A DNA stretch of 35,856 nucleotides from Rubellimicrobium rubrum (GTDB lineage Bacteria; Pseudomonadota; Alphaproteobacteria; Rhodobacterales; Rhodobacteraceae), in assembly GCF_006152115.1 (NCBI RefSeq), contig NZ_VDFU01000021.1, positions 1 to 35,856 on the forward strand. Direction: 5' to 3'. This document shows, piece by piece, positions 27,164-35,266 of this stretch. Within the stretch, counting starts at the first letter, position 1. Each line of letters begins with the position of its first letter. Under the pieces are notes generated by a model. The model had not been told where the DNA came from and searched no databases. It saw only the letters and a program-made list of their open reading frames with translations. The translations under genes were made by a program, and so were the position numbers.

Positions 27164-27949
27164 TCAGTCGGGCAGGTCGATATGGCCGCGCAGGGTGGTG
27201 ACGGCCGAGCCGGTCAGGAAGACGCGTTGCGGCGCCAGTTCGCAGTCGAGCCGGCCTGCGCGCCGGGACGCCTGCACGGCCGTCAAGCGATCACGCCCCA
27301 GGCGCCCGGCCCAGAACGGAACCAGCGTGGCATGTAGCGATCCGGTCACCTGATCTTCGGGGATGCCGCCGGACGGCCAGAAGAAGCGGGACACGCAATC
27401 CGCGTCGTGGCCGGGTGCGGTCAGGCAGAAGCCCCCGGCCAGATACTGGGCGATCAGGCCGAAGTCCGGCTCGAAGCCCCGGACGTCTTTCTCCGACTCG
27501 ACTTCGATGCACAGAACTTCATCCGCCTTGAAGGCCGAGCGATACCCCGAGACCCAGAACGGGAGTTCCCTCAGCGTCACCGGCCTCGGCTCGATCCGGG
27601 GTAGGTCGAGCCTGTAGCGGCACGGCTGCTCGACCCGCACCTTCAGGGCGCCGACCCGCTGCGTCTGGAAGGAGATCTCGCCCGTCCGTCCCATCTCGGC
27701 GGCAAGCACATGGGCCGCGGCCAACGTCGCGTGCCCGCAAAACGCCACCTCTTGGACGGGGGTGAACCAGCGCAGGTCCCAGGCACCGACCCGTGGCATA
27801 ACAAAGGCCGTCTCGGCCTGGTTCATTTCCTGCGCGACGGCTTGCATCAGGTGATCGGGCAAAGGCTCGTCGAGCACCATGACCGCAGCCGGATTGCCGG
27901 AGAAGGCCCGGTCGGTGAAGGCATCGACCAAGTGGAGCGGGTATCTCAT
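27164..27949 (-). CDS. PhzF family isomerase-like protein
   Basis: This 261-residue protein has the PhzF/YHI9 pattern: MRYPLHLVDAFTDRAFSGNPAAVMVLDEPL with the conserved GNPAAV loop, an active-site-like QAETAFV region reading NQAETAFVMP, then RWFTPVQEVAFCGHATLAAAH, and a C-terminal ITGSLH-like stretch reading VTGSLHATLVPFW. Family knowledge: PhzF isomerises a dihydroanthranilate, but most homologues outside phenazine clusters have unknown substrates. No other phenazine gene is here. It starts at an ATG overlapping the SURF1 stop as ATGA and precedes thrC by 9 nt. Confidence 0.9.
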   Translation of the reverse strand: MRYPLHLVDAFTDRAFSGNPAAVMVLDEPLPDHLMQAVAQEMNQAETAFVMPRVGAWDLRWFTPVQEVAFCGHATLAAAHVLAAEMGRTGEISFQTQRVGALKVRVEQPCRYRLDLPRIEPRPVTLRELPFWVSGYRSAFKADEVLCIEVESEKDVRGFEPDFGLIAQYLAGGFCLTAPGHDADCVSRFFWPSGGIPEDQVTGSLHATLVPFWAGRLGRDRLTAVQASRRAGRLDCELAPQRVFLTGSAVTTLRGHIDLPD

Positions 27950-28623
27950 GCGACACCCCGCCGAACCCGTCCTACAAGAACCAGGCTCATCACCGCCCAG
28001 ACGAGCGCCAGTCCGAACCAGGTGACCGCGTATTCGTAATGGTCGTTCGGGATCCCTGCCGTATCCACAGGAATCGGGATGGTGCCCAGTTCCGCCCCCT
28101 CGATGCTGCGCGCCACGACTAGCACAGGCTCGGTTCGCAGCGCCGTTGCCATCGCAGACAGTTCGCGGGCGAACCACATGTTCCTTTGGAGGTCGGGAGG
28201 CGGCGTCCAGGAGTCGGTCTCATTGGGCCAGAGCAGGTTGCCGGTCACTTTCAACTGCTCGGCCAATCGGGGACGATCCTTGTCCGCCTCAGGGGCGAAT
28301 CCGAGGTCTACCAGGATCCGCCGATCGGCCACCGTCATCACCGACACCACACGGTAGCCCGTGCCTTCACCCTGAAGGGAGGTCAGCACCGGGGCTTCTT
28401 CGCCACCCAAGGCCCCTGTGACCGTCACAGGTCGGTACTGGTCGGCCATCGGATCGAGAGCCTCGACAGCAGGGAGGTCCGTCGGCTCCGCGCCGATCCG
28501 CGCCTCGATTCGGGCCAGCAGTTCTTCCTTCTGGGCCATGCGCCGCAACTGCCACGCCCCAAGGCTGCACAGGACCGCAACCCCGACCAAGGCCATCACG
28601 ACAGGAAACCAGAGCCGCTTCAC
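27946..28623 (-). CDS. SURF1 family cytochrome oxidase assembly protein
   Basis: This 225-residue protein has the SURF1 layout: one membrane segment near the N-terminus (FPVVMALVGVAVLCSLGAWQLRRM), a periplasmic domain with YRPVTVTGAL and RRILVDLGFAP, and a second membrane segment near the C-terminus (YEYAVTWFGLALVWAVMSLVLVG). Family knowledge: SURF1 helps deliver heme a to subunit I of cytochrome aa3. The start is a GTG at 28623, with AGAGGA nearby upstream. It lies after ctaE, separated by a perfect 10-bp hairpin. Confidence 0.92.
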   Translation of the reverse strand: MKRLWFPVVMALVGVAVLCSLGAWQLRRMAQKEELLARIEARIGAEPTDLPAVEALDPMADQYRPVTVTGALGGEEAPVLTSLQGEGTGYRVVSVMTVADRRILVDLGFAPEADKDRPRLAEQLKVTGNLLWPNETDSWTPPPDLQRNMWFARELSAMATALRTEPVLVVARSIEGAELGTIPIPVDTAGIPNDHYEYAVTWFGLALVWAVMSLVLVGRVRRGVA

Positions 28624-28643
28624 GGGGATCCTCTCAATGCGAA

Positions 28644-28667
28644 ACGCGCGGGGAACTCCCCGCGCGT
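28644..28667 (-). terminator. Hairpin between ctaE and SURF1 genes
   Basis: ACGCGCGGGG (28644-28653) and CCCCGCGCGT (28658-28667) form a perfect 10-bp stem with loop AACT. On the minus strand it comes directly after ctaE and is followed by TTTCGCATT, so it may be a leaky terminator or processing site that lowers expression of SURF1 and the genes beyond. Confidence 0.55.
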
Positions 28668-28698
28668 AGATCGGGCCGAAGCCAAAAACAGCGAGGAA

Positions 28699-29499
28699 TC
28701 AGGCACCCCAGATGTAGATGGAGGCAAAGAGGAACAGCCAGACCACATCGACGAAGTGCCAGTACCAGGCCGCCGCTTCGAAGCCGACATGCTTCTCGGG
28801 CGTGAAGTCACCCTTGTAGGTCCGGAACAGGCAGACGGCGAGGAACAGGGTCCCGATGATCACGTGCGCGCCGTGGAAGCCGGTCGCCATGAAGAAGTTC
28901 GCGCCATAGATATTTCCGGCAAAACCGAAAGCCGCATGGCTGTATTCGTAACCTTGGAAGAACGTGAACAGCAGGCCCAGCCCGATGGCGAGCCACAGGC
29001 CGTACTTCATGTCCTGTTTGTTGTTCTCGTGGACGAGGGCGTGGTGCGCCCAGGTCGCAGCCGCGCCCGAGCAGAGCAGGATCAGGGTGTTGATCAGCGG
29101 CAGATGCCAGGGGTCAAAGGTCTCGATGCCGGGCGGGGGCCAGACGCCATCCACGGCGGGCGATTCGGGGCCCATCGGGTACATGGCGTGCTTGAAGAAC
29201 GACCAGAACCAAGCCGCGAAGAACATCACCTCGGACATGATGAAGAGGATGAAGCCGTAGCGCAGGCCGATGCGGACCACAGGGGTGTGATCGCCCACGC
29301 GGCTTTCCGCGATCACGTCGGCCCACCACCCGTACATGGTGTAAAGAACGGCCACGAGACCGATCAGGAACAACCAGGGGCCTGACCCGTGCATCCAGAG
29401 CGTCGCCCCGAACAGCATGACGAAGGCCCCGACCGATCCGACGAAAGGCCAGATGGAGGGTGGCAGGACGTGGTAATCGTGGTTCTTCGCGTGTGCCAT
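28699..29499 (-). CDS. ctaE: Cytochrome c oxidase subunit III (aa3 type)
   Basis: This 266-residue protein has seven membrane segments, starting [26 protein letters not shown]. The conserved [11 protein letters not shown] loop is a hallmark of subunit III, as are [17 protein letters not shown] and the C-terminal [19 protein letters not shown]. Family knowledge: it stabilises subunit I of the terminal oxidase and its proton pathway. It lies between the CtaG gene and SURF1 in the conserved alphaproteobacterial order. Subunit I (ctaD) is not in this window. Confidence 0.97.
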   Translation of the reverse strand: MAHAKNHDYHVLPPSIWPFVGSVGAFVMLFGATLWMHGSGPWLFLIGLVAVLYTMYGWWADVIAESRVGDHTPVVRIGLRYGFILFIMSEVMFFAAWFWSFFKHAMYPMGPESPAVDGVWPPPGIETFDPWHLPLINTLILLCSGAAATWAHHALVHENNKQDMKYGLWLAIGLGLLFTFFQGYEYSHAAFGFAGNIYGANFFMATGFHGAHVIIGTLFLAVCLFRTYKGDFTPEKHVGFEAAAWYWHFVDVVWLFLFASIYIWGA

Positions 29500-29527
29500 C
29501 TCGGCGTTTCCCCTCTCGGTCGCGGCG

Positions 29528-30136
29528 TCAGTCTATGGACGCTTGCGGCGCGGCTGTCAAAGGCCCGCCGGAGACGTCCTGGAGGGCGGCCTGCGTATCG
29601 GGCCCGGCCTCCTCGGGCAGGTCGATCTTGTAGAAGGTGTAGCCCAAGGTGATCTCGTGGACGAACTTGCCCTCGGGATCCTCGATCATCTCCGGGTCCA
29701 CGTAGAAGCTGACGGGCATCTGAACGGTCTGGCCCGGCTGAAGGATCTGCTCGGTGAAGCAGAAGCATTGGACTTTAGTGAAATAGCCACCAGCTGCATC
29801 GGGGACGACGTTGTAGGTGGCCTGCCCTGCGATGGGTTCGTTCGTCGGATTGTGAGCCTCGTAGAAGGCGAGATTCGATTCGCCTAGGCGGACGGTCATC
29901 TGACGCTCGACCGGCCTGAAGGTCCAGGGAAGGTCCTTGTCCACGGTCGCGTCGAAGCGGACCACAACGGTATCTTCGATTACCGCAATACCCTCGCCGG
30001 TCCCGGTGCTGACCGTCCCGGCAAAGCCCGTAACCCGGCAGAACCAGTCGTAGAACGGAACGGCCGCGAAGCTGAGCGATGCCATGACGACCACGAGGCC
30101 GACAGCGCCCAATGCAGTGCGAGCCTGGGGGGTCAT
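29528..30136 (-). CDS. ctaG: CtaG/Cox11 copper-insertion protein
   Basis: This 202-residue protein has one N-terminal membrane anchor ([31 protein letters not shown]) and a periplasmic Cox11 domain. Copper-binding cysteines are in [12 protein letters not shown], and the first conserved cysteine is in [20 protein letters not shown] is also typical. Family knowledge: it inserts copper into the CuB site of subunit I. It overlaps the upstream small membrane protein gene by ATGA and precedes ctaE by 28 bp. Confidence 0.96.
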   Translation of the reverse strand: MTPQARTALGAVGLVVVMASLSFAAVPFYDWFCRVTGFAGTVSTGTGEGIAVIEDTVVVRFDATVDKDLPWTFRPVERQMTVRLGESNLAFYEAHNPTNEPIAGQATYNVVPDAAGGYFTKVQCFCFTEQILQPGQTVQMPVSFYVDPEMIEDPEGKFVHEITLGYTFYKIDLPEEAGPDTQAALQDVSGGPLTAAPQASID

Positions 30137-30354
30137 GGCGTTCCTCCGCTGCCTTGGACCGCTTCGTCTTCGCTGACGATCTGCGGCCGTGAAACGTGGT
30201 CGAAGCTCTCGAATTCCCGGATGTCCGCCAGGGACAGCACCTTCACCACCGTGAGCCCGAAGACGATGGCGACCAGCCCCGCCAGGATCAGGCCCAGGCC
30301 CAAGTTACGGCCCCAGCGGCGCTGATGCAGCTCGTGTTCGACGCGGATGGCCAT
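30133..30354 (-). CDS. Small membrane protein in the cytochrome oxidase operon
   Basis: This 73-residue protein has one membrane segment (LGLGLILAGLVAIVFGLTVVKVL, about 17-39), a basic cytoplasmic N-terminus (HELHQRRWGRN) and a polar tail. A small protein of this type is common between ctaB and ctaG in Rhodobacteraceae, sometimes labelled CoxF. It probably takes part in oxidase assembly, but I know of no proven function. It starts one nucleotide after the ctaB stop and overlaps ctaG by ATGA, so tight coupling is expected. Confidence 0.8.
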   Translation of the reverse strand: MAIRVEHELHQRRWGRNLGLGLILAGLVAIVFGLTVVKVLSLADIREFESFDHVSRPQIVSEDEAVQGSGGTP

Positions 30355-30355
30355 G

Positions 30356-31291
30356 TCAGGCTCCCAAATAAGGGCCGAGGCTCGCTTCGATGAGGAGGGC
30401 CCCGAAATGAAGGAACAGATAGATGAGCGACAGCTTGAACGCCTGCCGTTCGGCAGCAAAGCGGTCAGCGTCCGATTGGGCCCGGTCGCGACGCCACACC
30501 TGCCAGCACGCCCGCACGAACAGGACGTTCAGAACGAGGCTCGCCGCCAGGTAGATCGGGCCGGCAACTGCGGTGAGCCCCAGCCCCAGCGAAACGGGCA
30601 CGAGGGCCAGTGCGTAGGCCAGGATGTGGTTGCGGGTCGTCCGGTCGCCATGCGTCTCGGTCAGCATGGGGACTTCGGCCAAGCCGTAGTCGCCCCGGAC
30701 AAACAGCGCGAGAGCCCAGAAGTGCGGGGGTGTCCACATGAACACGAGCAGGACCATAAGAACAGGCGCCCATGCGAAGCTGCCGGTGGCTGCAACCCAG
30801 CCGACCAGCGGCGGCAAGGCACCGGCCAGTCCACCGATGACGATGTTCTGAGGGGTGCGGCGTTTGAGCCAAATGGTGTAAACGACGACATAGAAGAAGA
30901 TGGTGAAGGCCAGGAGCCCCGCAGCGAGCCAGTTCGACGCGAGGCCCAGCAGCATCACCGAAAAGCCGGACAGCGCGAGACCCAGAGCCTTGGCTTCTCC
31001 CGGCGCGACGCGGCCCGAGGGGACGGGCCGGCTTTTGGTGCGCCGCATGATCGCGTCGATATCGGCGTCCCACCACATGTTCAGCGCGCCCGACGCCCCT
31101 CCGCCCACCGCGATGCAGAGGATGGACACGAACGCCACGAACGGGTGGACCGGGAGTGGGGCGGCGATCAGTCCCACCATGGCCGTGAAAACAACCAGCG
31201 ACATGACGCGCGGCTTGAGCAAGGCCCAGTAGTCGCCCATCCCGGCCTCGCCAGGAACGCTCAGGGGGGCGGAAAGGCTGGCGTCGCTCAT
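30356..31291 (-). CDS. ctaB: Protoheme IX farnesyltransferase (heme O synthase)
   Basis: This 311-residue membrane protein of the UbiA family attaches a farnesyl group to heme b to form heme o, the precursor of heme a. The prenyltransferase motif is visible in ALNMWWDADIDAIMRRTKSRPVPSG, and the second Asp-rich loop region is in FVRGDYGLAEVPMLTETHGDRTTR. About eight or nine hydrophobic segments are present. It lies between ctaC and the small membrane protein gene. Length is normal for the family. Confidence 0.96.
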   Translation of the reverse strand: MSDASLSAPLSVPGEAGMGDYWALLKPRVMSLVVFTAMVGLIAAPLPVHPFVAFVSILCIAVGGGASGALNMWWDADIDAIMRRTKSRPVPSGRVAPGEAKALGLALSGFSVMLLGLASNWLAAGLLAFTIFFYVVVYTIWLKRRTPQNIVIGGLAGALPPLVGWVAATGSFAWAPVLMVLLVFMWTPPHFWALALFVRGDYGLAEVPMLTETHGDRTTRNHILAYALALVPVSLGLGLTAVAGPIYLAASLVLNVLFVRACWQVWRRDRAQSDADRFAAERQAFKLSLIYLFLHFGALLIEASLGPYLGA

Positions 31292-31331
31292 GGAACCGTC
31301 CTGCGATGGATCGATGGATCACATAAGAGAA

Positions 31332-31362
31332 GCGGCGCCTCAGGGACAGGCCCGGGCGCCGC
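31332..31362 (-). terminator. Terminator-like hairpin between ctaC and ctaB
   Basis: GCGGCGCC (31332-31339) and GGCGCCGC (31355-31362) form a perfect 8-bp stem with a 15-nt loop. On the minus strand the stem is followed by TTCTCTTAT, a broken T tract. It may act as a partial terminator, so that ctaC is made in excess over the assembly genes. Confidence 0.6.
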
Positions 31363-31388
31363 GACGTGGTGCCGCTCCCTGGCTGGGA

Positions 31389-32279
31389 TCAGCTTGCGGG
31401 GGCGGGGAAATCGACCTTGGCCTGCTCCAGCCAGGTGGCATAAGCCTCGGGCGAAACGACGCGCACCTGGATCGGCATGAAGGCGTGGTCCTTGCCGCAG
31501 AGTTCCGAGCACTGGCCGAAGAAGATGCCTTCCTCCTCGGCCTCGAACCACAGATGGGCCAGTCGGCCGGGCACGGCATCCTGCTTCACGCCAAAGGCCG
31601 GGATCGTCCAGGAGTGGATCACGTCGCCCCCGGTGACTGTCATCACAACGGTCGCACCCACGGGAACGACGACGGAGGTGTCTGTGGCCAGCTTGAAGTG
31701 GGCGTCGGTGAACCCGGCTTCCTGCAACTGGGCGCTGATGCCTTCGTTCAGGTTCCCCTCGCCGTAGCCGATCATGTAGCTGTCGAACGAGATGGCCTCA
31801 TCGGGGTAGTCGTAGTGCCAGTACCACTGGTAGCCGGTCACCTTGATATGGATGTCACCCTCGGGGATCTCCTGCTGATTGAACAGCACGGGGAGCGAGA
31901 AGGACCCGATGAACACAAGGATCACGATGGGAACCACAGTCCACGCAATCTCAAGCGGAGAATTGTGGGTGAAGCCCGCGGGCTTGGGATTCCGCCGCTC
32001 ATTGTAGCGATAGATCACCCACAGCAGCAGCGCCGTGACGAACAGCACGATGACCAGGATGATCCAGTCCACCATCTGGCCAAGCCAGTGCGTGTCCTCG
32101 GCGATGCTGGTAGCAGAAGGCTGGAAGTTGACGCCGTTCGGACGCGGCTGACCGATGATGGGCAGACCGTCCACCGTCGCTTCCACCCCGTTCGCGGCCT
32201 CTTGCGCCCAAACGGCGGCGCCAAGGAAGGCCGTCCCCGTAGCGGCGGCGAGCGTTCGGATGGGGTGGAACAGGCGCAT
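31389..32279 (-). CDS. ctaC: Cytochrome c oxidase subunit II (aa3 type)
   Basis: This 296-residue protein has a signal peptide (1 to about 26), two membrane segments (about 70-92 and 112-134) and a periplasmic cupredoxin domain with the CuA site. The ligands are visible as H222 and C257, C261, H265, M268 (GQCSELCGKDHAFM). The aromatic electron-entry region GYQWYWHYDYP is at about 149-159. Family knowledge: it takes electrons from cytochrome c. The start at 32279 places the signal peptide correctly; the longer frame to 32372 crosses a leader hairpin. It is the first gene of the minus-strand oxidase series. Confidence 0.97.
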   Translation of the reverse strand: MRLFHPIRTLAAATGTAFLGAAVWAQEAANGVEATVDGLPIIGQPRPNGVNFQPSATSIAEDTHWLGQMVDWIILVIVLFVTALLLWVIYRYNERRNPKPAGFTHNSPLEIAWTVVPIVILVFIGSFSLPVLFNQQEIPEGDIHIKVTGYQWYWHYDYPDEAISFDSYMIGYGEGNLNEGISAQLQEAGFTDAHFKLATDTSVVVPVGATVVMTVTGGDVIHSWTIPAFGVKQDAVPGRLAHLWFEAEEEGIFFGQCSELCGKDHAFMPIQVRVVSPEAYATWLEQAKVDFPAPAS

Positions 32280-32309
32280 GGGCAGGTCCTCAACGAGCGC
32301 GGATAAGGT

Positions 32310-32333
32310 GACAGGGGCGCGAGAGCCCCTGTC
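32310..32333 (-). promoter_or_regulatory. Perfect hairpin in the ctaC leader
   Basis: GACAGGGGC (32310-32318) and GCCCCTGTC (32325-32333) form a 9-bp stem with a 6-nt loop, about 31 nt upstream of the ctaC start in the 148-bp region shared with divergent tldD. It could be a leader hairpin or the DNA site of a dimeric regulator. There is no T tract. Confidence 0.45.
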
Positions 32334-32427
32334 GGACGCGCGCCTCATCCCATATCCTGATGGGCATAACAAGCTGCGCGTTGTCGCATCCCGCCCCCCC
32401 GCGGCCCTGTCTCACGAGGAGTTTCCA

Positions 32428-33849
32428 ATGGCCTCCGCCCCTTTCCGCCCCTTCGAGGAGCTGCTCGACCGCGACTCCGCCCTGTCCCGCCTGCGGGAGG
32501 CTGTGGCTGGAGCTGACGACGGGGAGCTTTTCCTGGAACGGCGCCGCGCCGAGGTTCTGGGCTTCGACGACGGCCGCCTCAGGACGGCGAGCTTCGACGC
32601 CTCCGAAGGTTTCGGCCTGCGCGCCGTTCACGGCGAGACGTCGGGTTACGCCCATTCGACCACGATCGACGAACCCGCCCTGGCCCGCGCGGTGGCGACG
32701 GCCCGGCTTGCGGTGGGGACAGGCGGCGGAACCCTGTCCGCGCCGCCCCCCAAGACGAACCGCCGCCTTTATGGCGACGCCGACCCGATGGAGGGCGCGG
32801 CCTTCGGTCTCAAGGTGGATACGCTGCGCGAGATCGACGCCTTTGCCCGCGCCCTTGACCCCCGCGTGGTGCAGGTGTCGGCCACGCTTTCCGCCTCGCA
32901 TCAGGAGGTAGCGATCTTGCGGCCCGAGGGCGATCTCGTGACGGATGTGCGGCCCATGTCGCGGCTCAACATCTCGGTCATCGTAGAGGAGAACGGGCGC
33001 CGCGAGGCCGGAGGGCATGGCTCGGGCGGGCGGCACGGCCTTCTTGGCCTGATCGACCGCGCCACTTGGGAGGAAACGACGCGCGAGGCGCTGCGAATCG
33101 CGGTCGTGAACCTGGGCGCGCAAGCCGCGCCGGCCGGCGTGATGGACGTCGTCCTCGGGCCCGGCTGGCCGGGCATCCTGCTGCACGAGGCCGTGGGGCA
33201 TGGGCTTGAGGGCGACTTCAACCGCAAGGGCACCTCGGCCTTTGCGGGCCTCATGGGGCAGCAGGTGGCGGCGCGGGGTGTGACGGTGCTCGATGACGGG
33301 ACGATACCGGACCGGCGCGGCTCGATCACCGTGGACGACGAAGGAACGCCCTCGGGCAAGAACGTCCTCATCGAGGACGGGATCCTCGTCGGCTACATGC
33401 AGGACCGCCAGAACGCCCGTCTGATGGGCGTGAACCCCACCGGTAACGGCCGCCGCCAGAGCTTTGCCCACATCCCGATGCCGCGCATGACCAATACCTA
33501 CATGCTGGCGGGCGACGCCGACCCCGCGTCGATGGTCGCGGACCTCAGGGACGGGATCTACGCCGTGGGCTTTGGCGGCGGGCAGGTGGACATCACCTCT
33601 GGCAAGTTCGTGTTCAGCTGCACCGAGGCCTACCGTGTGCGGAACGGCCAAGTGCAGGAGCCGGTCAAGGGCGCGACCCTGATCGGCGACGGTGCGACGG
33701 CTCTCAGGCAGATCCGAGCCATAGGCAACGACATGCAACTCGACCCTGGCATCGGAAACTGCGGCAAGGCGGGACAGTGGGTGCCCGTGGGCGTCGGGCA
33801 ACCAAGCTTGCTGATGGGCGGCCTTACCGTCGGCGGCGCGGCGGCGTGA
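32428..33849 (+). CDS. tldD: TldD metalloprotease subunit
   Basis: This 473-residue protein belongs to the TldD/PmbA family. The zinc-binding HExxxH is H253-E-A-V-G-H258 (LLHEAVGHGLEGD), and the C-terminal half has NPTGNGRRQSFAHIPMPRMTNTY and GGGQVDITSGKFVFSCTEAY, all typical of TldD. Family knowledge: TldD acts with TldE (PmbA) in a heterodimer that degrades unfolded peptides and matures some peptide antibiotics and antitoxins. TldE is not in this window. The ATG at 32428 has ACGAGGAG upstream. It is divergent from ctaC. Confidence 0.95.
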   Translation: MASAPFRPFEELLDRDSALSRLREAVAGADDGELFLERRRAEVLGFDDGRLRTASFDASEGFGLRAVHGETSGYAHSTTIDEPALARAVATARLAVGTGGGTLSAPPPKTNRRLYGDADPMEGAAFGLKVDTLREIDAFARALDPRVVQVSATLSASHQEVAILRPEGDLVTDVRPMSRLNISVIVEENGRREAGGHGSGGRHGLLGLIDRATWEETTREALRIAVVNLGAQAAPAGVMDVVLGPGWPGILLHEAVGHGLEGDFNRKGTSAFAGLMGQQVAARGVTVLDDGTIPDRRGSITVDDEGTPSGKNVLIEDGILVGYMQDRQNARLMGVNPTGNGRRQSFAHIPMPRMTNTYMLAGDADPASMVADLRDGIYAVGFGGGQVDITSGKFVFSCTEAYRVRNGQVQEPVKGATLIGDGATALRQIRAIGNDMQLDPGIGNCGKAGQWVPVGVGQPSLLMGGLTVGGAAA

Positions 33850-33863
33850 CCCTGGCCATACTG

Positions 33864-33904
33864 CCTGCCCAGCCTATCCCTTATGCGGGTGTTGGCTGGG
33901 CAGG
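33864..33904 (+). promoter_or_regulatory. Perfect 11-bp hairpin overlapping the cupin gene ribosome binding site
   Basis: CCTGCCCAGCC (33864-33874) and GGCTGGGCAGG (33894-33904) pair perfectly around a 19-nt loop. The right arm contains the first bases of AGGAGG (33902-33907), the Shine-Dalgarno of the TTG start at 33913. The hairpin may end or stabilise the tldD message and also shut off cupin translation. No T tract follows. Confidence 0.5.
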
Positions 33905-33912
33905 AGGGGGCA

Positions 33913-34419
33913 TTGACCGAAGCGACGGACGACTCGGCGGTGGAGGCGCACCGGCTTTTCGACGATGGGCGCCTTCCCAACAGCCCCCTGCCTGTCCTCG
34001 TCTATCACGGGGTTCAGGCCGGAAATGGGTTCGAGAAGCTTTTCGCCGCCAACGGCTGGACGGGAGCCTGGCGCGACGGAGTCTACGACTTCCATCACTA
34101 CCATTCGACGGCCCATGAGGTGCTGGGCTGCACCCGAGGCCGTGCGCGCCTGCGTCTGGGCGGACCATCCGGCCTGACCCTGGAGGTCGTTCCCGGCAGC
34201 GTGGTCGTGATTCCCGCAGGCGTCGCCCATTGTGCGGAGGAGTCGAGCCACGACTTCCAAGTAGTAGGCGCCACGGCGGGAGGGCTCGACTGGGACATCA
34301 ACAGGGGCAACCCCGGCGAAAGGGCCCGGACTATTCCCGCCATCGCCGCGGTACCCTTGCCGAAGGCCGACCCCTTAGGGGGCATCGGGGGTGTGCTCCC
34401 ACGGCTCTGGCAATCGTGA
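33913..34419 (+). CDS. Cupin-domain protein (YjlB-like)
   Basis: This 168-residue protein has a single cupin barrel. Motif 1 is HYHSTAHEVLGCTRG with the likely metal ligands His, His and Glu, and motif 2 is GSVVVIPAGVAHCAEE with the third His. The ends (NSPLPVLVYHG, and DWDINRGNPGERA) are typical of the YjlB-like group, whose function is not known. A TTG start at 33913 has a strong AGGAGG five bases upstream. An ATG at 33883, in the loop of the hairpin, would add ten residues but has no comparable ribosome binding site. It lies 63 bp after tldD. Confidence 0.83.
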   Translation: MTEATDDSAVEAHRLFDDGRLPNSPLPVLVYHGVQAGNGFEKLFAANGWTGAWRDGVYDFHHYHSTAHEVLGCTRGRARLRLGGPSGLTLEVVPGSVVVIPAGVAHCAEESSHDFQVVGATAGGLDWDINRGNPGERARTIPAIAAVPLPKADPLGGIGGVLPRLWQS

Positions 34420-34429
34420 CAGCCCGGCC

Positions 34430-35173
34430 ATGAGAAGTCCTCTTAAACCACCAAGGTCTGCGACTGGCCTTCGACCGCTCCTTGCCCTGGCCGAGTCCAG
34501 AACGCTCCTGTTCGTGCTCCTGACGGCCACCGCGCTCTGGTCCTTTGTCGGACTGGCCGGCGAGGTGTCCGAAGGGGAGACGCACGCCTTCGACGAGACC
34601 CTCCTGCTCGCCTTCCGCTCGTCCACTGATCTGTCCGATCCTATCGGTCCCCCCGTGGTCGAGACCGCCGTGCGCGACATCACCGCCTTGGGCGGCGTGA
34701 CGGTGCTGACCTTCGTCACCCTGTCGGTCATGGGGGCCCTGGCGCTCCGCCGGCATGGACGGTCCGCGCTGTTCCTGGGCGTGGCCGTCGCCGGCGGGCA
34801 GGCGCTCTCTCATCTGTCCAAGGCCTACTTCGACCGCCCGCGCCCTGATCTCGTCTCGCACGGGACCGAGTACGTGTCGACCTCCTTCCCCTCCGGGCAT
34901 TCGGTCATGGCAGCGGTGACCTGGCTCACTCTGGCGGTGATGCTGGCCCGGGCCGAGCCCAAGCGGCGCATGAAGGCCTACTGGATCGTCCTCGCCACCC
35001 TCGTCACCTCTGCCGTCGGTGTCAGCCGGGTCTACCTGGGCGTCCACTGGCCGTCCGACGTGCTGGCGGGCTGGACCCTTGGGGCAGGCTGGGCCTTTCT
35101 TTGCCTGCTCGTAGCGCGCTGGCTGGACCGGAAGGGCAGCATCGAGCCCGAGCGTGACGAGGGAAACGGATGA
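34430..35173 (+). CDS. PAP2-family membrane phosphatase
   Basis: This 247-residue integral membrane protein has about five or six hydrophobic segments and all three PAP2 motifs: KAYFDRPRPDLV, then SFPSGHSVMA, then SRVYLGVHWPSDVLAGW, holding the catalytic His residues. Family knowledge: such enzymes dephosphorylate lipid phosphates such as undecaprenyl pyrophosphate or phosphatidate, with the active site on the outer side of the membrane. The exact substrate cannot be read. The start at 34430 (MRSPLKPP) is 10 nt after the cupin gene, so the two probably share a transcript. Confidence 0.9.
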   Translation: MRSPLKPPRSATGLRPLLALAESRTLLFVLLTATALWSFVGLAGEVSEGETHAFDETLLLAFRSSTDLSDPIGPPVVETAVRDITALGGVTVLTFVTLSVMGALALRRHGRSALFLGVAVAGGQALSHLSKAYFDRPRPDLVSHGTEYVSTSFPSGHSVMAAVTWLTLAVMLARAEPKRRMKAYWIVLATLVTSAVGVSRVYLGVHWPSDVLAGWTLGAGWAFLCLLVARWLDRKGSIEPERDEGNG

Positions 35174-35266
35174 TCGACCGCCGCAACCTTCGGCGCGCTC
35201 GGCTTCGTGGAACCCGGCGGTGGTGCTGCGGCTTCTGACTTCGACATCAGAAAAGGGAGACCGGAC

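Noticed and set aside
27950-28177. Upstream extension of the PhzF-like frame to 28177
   Set aside because: It lies inside SURF1 and adds residues unlike the family; the ATG at 27949 gives the conserved N-terminus.
35170-35238. 22-codon frame overlapping the PAP2 stop as ATGA (MIDRRNLRRARLRG)
   Set aside because: It is very short, Arg-rich and lacks a recognisable motif; the frame is more likely a by-product of GC content.
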